14,530 nucleotides of DNA from Deltaproteobacteria bacterium (GTDB lineage: Bacteria > Desulfobacterota > GWC2-55-46 > DRQE01): contig DRQE01000156.1 of assembly GCA_011371515.1 (NCBI GenBank), positions 1-14,530 of the forward strand, in the 5' to 3' direction. Position 1 is the first letter of the stretch. Every line of letters starts with the position of its first letter. The position numbers and the translations under genes were made by a program. The notes beneath the pieces were generated by a model. It ran no database searches. It was not told the DNA's origin and saw nothing but the letters and a program-made list of their open reading frames with translations. Below, one piece after another: positions 12,210 to 14,530 of the stretch.

Positions 12210-13123
12210 TCCCTTACAGCCTTTATTATGTTTATTCGGGTTACCTCTTCAGAGCCGCTTATGTAGCCGTTACGGCTTCTGTCGTACTTGAGTGTGGTGG
12301 TCTCGAAGAGCCTTTCTGCCCATCTTTCGTATTCCTTCCACAGGTGCCACCAGAAGTCATCCTTTCCAGAGCTGAGCCCCTTACAGACCTCTGCCACCGA
12401 AAGATAAAGATGGAGTTCTCTTACATCCACGGGGTCCATAACAAGGTGGGGCTTTATGCCTGCCCTGAGGAGTCTGTCCTCAAGTTTCTCGAAGGCTCGC
12501 TCTATCTCTCTTTCGAAGGTGCGTATAAGTATGTATCGTTCTCCACTCGTCACAGAGGAGCCGAGGGGCTCGGTGGTAACCGTGCCACTTTCAGGGTCGA
12601 ACCCCAGTATCTTTACGGTCTCGTCCCTGTCAACCAGATGTGCCATGCCACCCGTAAAGTAGCCCTCGGGATAGCCCTTCAAGGCACCGTCCACTATGGT
12701 CGTTGTGCTTCCATCCTCGGCAGTGCCCGTATGTCGCCAGCCACCCTCTGAAAGCTGTGGTAGTTCTGCCACAAGGTCCTCGTGGGTTATAACTATGGCA
12801 GGTCTGTTGAGGACCACATCGTAGAAGAGTATCACCGCCCCTGTGTATGTGCCGTTGGAGTATTCAATGATAGCCCTGTAGTTCTCACCGGTCTGGCTGT
12901 TGTCTGCGGCTGTAAGCTCATAGCTTAAGAGCCCATCCTGTGCTATGGTCATGTCTGCGCTGTCTATGAGCTTTTCCTGCCCTCTGGGTCTATATACCGT
13001 AAGCCTTGCCCACTGGGGTACAATACGCCCCTCGTCTTCGTGTATGTAGAGTGTCAGCGTGGATGGGTGGTCTTTAAGAAACCTTGGCTTTTTCTGTCTC
13101 TCTCTTAATACCTTTATCTCCAT
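12206..13123 (-). CDS. Head-tail connector / adaptor candidate with N-terminal beta domain
   Basis: This is a 305-residue protein in two parts. Residues about 20 to 110 look like an Ig-like or all-beta domain (STLTLYIHEDEG, WARLTVYRPRG, GENYRAIIEYSNGTYTGAVILFYDVV). Residues about 195 to 290 are helical (FEREIERAFEKLEDRLLRAG, VRELHLYLSVAEVCKGL, FWWHLWKEYERWAERL), resembling phage head-tail adaptor proteins. The middle includes GYPEGYFTGGMAHLVDRDETVKI, which could be a small beta insert. It is placed after the capsid and before the tail terminator, the connector slot. The ATG at 13123 lies inside the end of the small 57-aa gene (10-nt overlap), with AGGGG 9 nt upstream. The beta domain makes it longer than typical connectors. 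Confidence 0.6.
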   Translation of the reverse strand: MEIKVLRERQKKPRFLKDHPSTLTLYIHEDEGRIVPQWARLTVYRPRGQEKLIDSADMTIAQDGLLSYELTAADNSQTGENYRAIIEYSNGTYTGAVILFYDVVLNRPAIVITHEDLVAELPQLSEGGWRHTGTAEDGSTTTIVDGALKGYPEGYFTGGMAHLVDRDETVKILGFDPESGTVTTEPLGSSVTSGERYILIRTFEREIERAFEKLEDRLLRAGIKPHLVMDPVDVRELHLYLSVAEVCKGLSSGKDDFWWHLWKEYERWAERLFETTTLKYDRSRNGYISGSEEVTRINIIKAVRE

Positions 13124-13287
13124 CTTCCGGTGCCCCTTTTGTGTTTGCTCTCTGCCCTGTGGGCTACCATTTGAGCCTTCTTTTCCATACTCCTTTTAAG
13201 CTCTCCTGTGGGCAGCCCACCTGTCGTCTTAAGATGGTGCTGGTACATCCTTCCAACGAGTCTTTCAACCCTTTCTCTTGGCTCCAT
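13114..13287 (-). CDS. Small basic phage protein (57 aa)
   Basis: This short open frame starts at ATG 13287, 9 nt after the stop of the preceding 89-aa gene, and ends 10 nt inside the connector gene. The product is strongly basic, with two likely helices (MEPRERVERLVGRMYQHHL and ELKRSMEKKAQMVAHRAESK) and a KHKRGTGRWR tail. Its codons match its neighbours (AAG, AGG, GAG, CTT, ACA). The compact packing fits the operon. The ribosome binding site is weak (AGGGGG about 13 nt before the ATG), perhaps served by coupling to the upstream stop. I do not recognise a family. The basic tail might contact DNA or RNA at the head interior, but that is only a guess. Confidence 0.6.
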   Translation of the reverse strand: MEPRERVERLVGRMYQHHLKTTGGLPTGELKRSMEKKAQMVAHRAESKHKRGTGRWR

Positions 13288-13296
13288 AGAGGCCCA

Positions 13297-13566
13297 CTAC
13301 CCCCTTTCCACAGGCTTCCAGCCCTTCTTTTTGAACTCCTCCACATCCTCTTCTGTGTGGGCACATACCGTGCGGGTTATGGTCGTGGGGTTGCCATCTT
13401 CGTCGAGTGCCCTCATCCTGCAACCCGTGTCAAACCAGATGGGCTCTTTAAGAGGTATGGAAGCCCTTTTGAGACTTTTTCTGAACCCTATGCTTGCGTG
13501 CCTGCCCACAGAGAGCGGCTCATAGCCCCTTTCGAGCATTGAAGAAGCTATCCTCTCTGTACCCAT
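13297..13566 (-). CDS. Small phage head-region protein (89 aa), unknown function
   Basis: This 89-residue protein directly follows the major capsid gene. I chose the ATG at 13566 because GAGGTG lies 4 nt upstream; in-frame sequence further upstream runs through a hairpin and the end of the capsid gene and does not look coding. The sequence holds RHASIGFRKSLKRASIPLKEPIWFD (in parts RHASIGFRKSLKRA and SIPLKEPIWFD), then CRMRALDEDGNP and a C-terminal VCAHTEEDVEEFKKKGWKP. The closing EEDVEEFKKKGWK motif resembles the short tail seen in various small phage head proteins. A role as a head decoration or completion protein is possible, but is only inferred from position. Confidence 0.7.
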   Translation of the reverse strand: MGTERIASSMLERGYEPLSVGRHASIGFRKSLKRASIPLKEPIWFDTGCRMRALDEDGNPTTITRTVCAHTEEDVEEFKKKGWKPVERG

Positions 13567-13591
13567 TGTGCACCTCTCTTCGTTAAAGTAT

Positions 13592-13623
13592 GTGGAGAGG
13601 GCATAAAAGGGCGCCCTCCCCAC
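13592..13623 (-). terminator. Strong intercistronic hairpin after the major capsid gene
   Basis: On the minus strand, GTGGGGAGGGC (13623 to 13613) pairs with GCCCTCTCCAC (13602 to 13592) over 11 bp with a single G-U wobble and a 10-nt loop. It begins 8 nt after the capsid stop codon and ends 25 nt before the start of the next gene. No run of T follows (ATACTTTAAC), so it is more likely a partial attenuator, a processing site or a 3' stabiliser of capsid mRNA than a full terminator. This would raise capsid yield relative to downstream genes. Confidence 0.6.
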
Positions 13624-13631
13624 GGCCTGTT

Positions 13632-14513
13632 CTATTCGTGGTCTGTTATTATGGCAACTCCGCCCGAGGCATCGGGGTTTACGCACTCGTCACCGTAGAT
13701 TGCGGTTACCACTATCTCTGTAGCCCTCAGTGATGCATCGCGCTGTAGCTCTGTTCTTGCCGTCTGCTTGAGCACGAAGGCGAGCCCGCTCTGGTTACCC
13801 ATGGGCATCATCACGCCCTGACGGTCCTGTGGCAGTCCTGTTGTGGCATCCACATTGACCTCTGCACAGTTGGTGCTGCGGAAGATGTCCACTCCGTAGA
13901 GGCTTCCGAGGGAGCCGAGGTCCTCTGCTGGAGCTGTGGGTCCACCCCACACGGCTCCCCCTGATGTGGCTATGGCACGGCGAAGGTCGTGTATCTGGAT
14001 CGGATGAAGCACTGCAACGAATGGTGCCTGTGCATTGCCCGCTTCAAGAAGGTATATCGCCTCGAGAAAGTCTGCCTCTGTCATGTCTGCCCCGCTTGTG
14101 CCGGCAGAGCTGGTAAAATCACCCACCTCCTGCAGAAGGTCCCTGTCTATCTTGTTTGCAAGAGCCTTTCCCAGCTCCATCGCATAGGGCTCGAGCCCAC
14201 CAAGGCTTGCACTCGATAGCAGCATGTCCGTAACGGTTATCATTATGCCTGCCTCATCGGCGGTAACACTTACAGAGGAGGTATTAACCGCAGTGTTTGT
14301 GGCATCCACACCCTCTGTAAGGTCTGCTGCCTCAAGAAGGGGCCACTTTGGGAACTCCACCGTAAGGGTGGACTCCCCTGATATGTCTGCAACCCTCACG
14401 AGCGGTGGCATAACGCTTTCTGCATAGGCTGCATCTATCACAAGCCTTGATACTATCTCTGCAGCCACGAGCTCTCCTGCCGATGTGGCTGCTGTGGTTA
14501 CTTCGTTTGCCAT
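13632..14513 (-). CDS. Phage major capsid protein (HK97-fold)
   Basis: This 293-residue protein would form the icosahedral shell. Its layout fits the HK97 fold: a mobile N-terminal arm (1 to about 25), ISGESTLTVEFPKWP at about 44 to 58 and a long E-loop-like segment with alternating Ser/Thr (65 to 90), a spine-helix region (LGGLEPYAMELGKALANKIDRDLLQEV, at about 104 to 130), and a P-domain with PFVAVLHPIQIHDLRRA (164 to 180). The C-terminal region includes RDASLRATEIVVTAIYG. No protease or scaffold domain is fused. The ATG at 14513 has GAGGTG 11 nt upstream. The start lies 17 nt from the window edge, so its upstream partners (scaffold, protease, portal, terminase) are not visible. Confidence 0.85.
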   Translation of the reverse strand: MANEVTTAATSAGELVAAEIVSRLVIDAAYAESVMPPLVRVADISGESTLTVEFPKWPLLEAADLTEGVDATNTAVNTSSVSVTADEAGIMITVTDMLLSSASLGGLEPYAMELGKALANKIDRDLLQEVGDFTSSAGTSGADMTEADFLEAIYLLEAGNAQAPFVAVLHPIQIHDLRRAIATSGGAVWGGPTAPAEDLGSLGSLYGVDIFRSTNCAEVNVDATTGLPQDRQGVMMPMGNQSGLAFVLKQTARTELQRDASLRATEIVVTAIYGDECVNPDASGGVAIITDHE

Positions 14514-14530
14514 GGGTTAAACTTCACCTC

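Noticed and set aside
13164..13364. A 66-codon open frame overlapping the 89-aa and 57-aa genes
   Set aside because: It is Trp/Arg/Gly-rich with shadow-like composition and overlaps two better supported frames.
13567..13686. In-frame upstream extension of the 89-aa gene to an ATG at 13686 (129 aa)
   Set aside because: The extension runs antiphase through the capsid 3' end and the GC-rich hairpin, has an atypical composition, and the ATG at 13566 has a well-placed GAGGTG.
1..14530. CRISPR array, insertion sequence, rRNA or tRNA genes
   Set aside because: No regularly spaced repeats, transposase-like frames, terminal inverted repeats or structured RNA signatures were found on reading both strands.

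Overview
All genes in this window lie on the minus strand, so the biological reading order runs from position 14530 down to 1. Two blocks are present. Positions 1 to 4253 hold bacterial chromosomal genes: partial ybeY, phoH, a GH57 1,4-alpha-glucan branching enzyme, lpxC and a small DUF2905 membrane protein. Positions 4356 to 14530 hold the head, tail and lysis part of a tailed (siphovirus-like) prophage or gene-transfer-agent-like element. The start of that block, including its upstream head genes, lies beyond the window.

The host is a Gram-negative bacterium, because lpxC (lipid A synthesis) has all its metal and catalytic residues. The GH57 branching enzyme is common in thermophiles and in deep-branching Gram-negative lineages. 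Nitrospirota, Desulfobacterota or Aquificota would fit, but this is a low-confidence inference; nothing here fixes the phylum. By eye, the phage block uses the same codons as the host block (AGG for Arg, ATA for Ile), so it does not look freshly imported.

In transcription order the phage block reads: HK97-fold major capsid protein; a strong intercistronic hairpin; an 89-aa protein; a 57-aa basic protein; a 305-aa head-tail connector candidate; a 139-aa tail terminator candidate; a 365-aa tail tube protein; tail assembly chaperone G and its frameshifted form GT; an unusually short 230-aa tape-measure-like protein; a 177-aa C1q/TNF-like fibre protein; a 123-aa fibre-associated protein; a 269-aa tail protein with a discoidin-like front half; a 669-aa tail hub/tip protein; then a lysis cassette of a coiled-coil membrane protein, a T4-type endolysin and a GTA-type 3TM-family holin. 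Gaps are tiny, with several ATGA overlaps, so this looks like one late operon. Most phage genes have strong GGAGG-type ribosome binding sites.

The strongest observation is a complete-looking -1 programmed ribosomal frameshift signal at the G/GT junction. A canonical slippery heptamer A AAA AAC (10290 to 10284) lies just before the G stop codon. A 7-nt spacer and a perfect 9-bp stem follow it. The -1 frame then stays open for 133 more residues, giving a 257-aa GT protein. Two host operons (DUF2905 and GH57-phoH-ybeY) have sigma-70-like promoters placed so close to the start codon that the mRNAs may be leaderless. No integrase, repressor, terminase, portal, tRNA, insertion sequence or CRISPR array is visible in the window.
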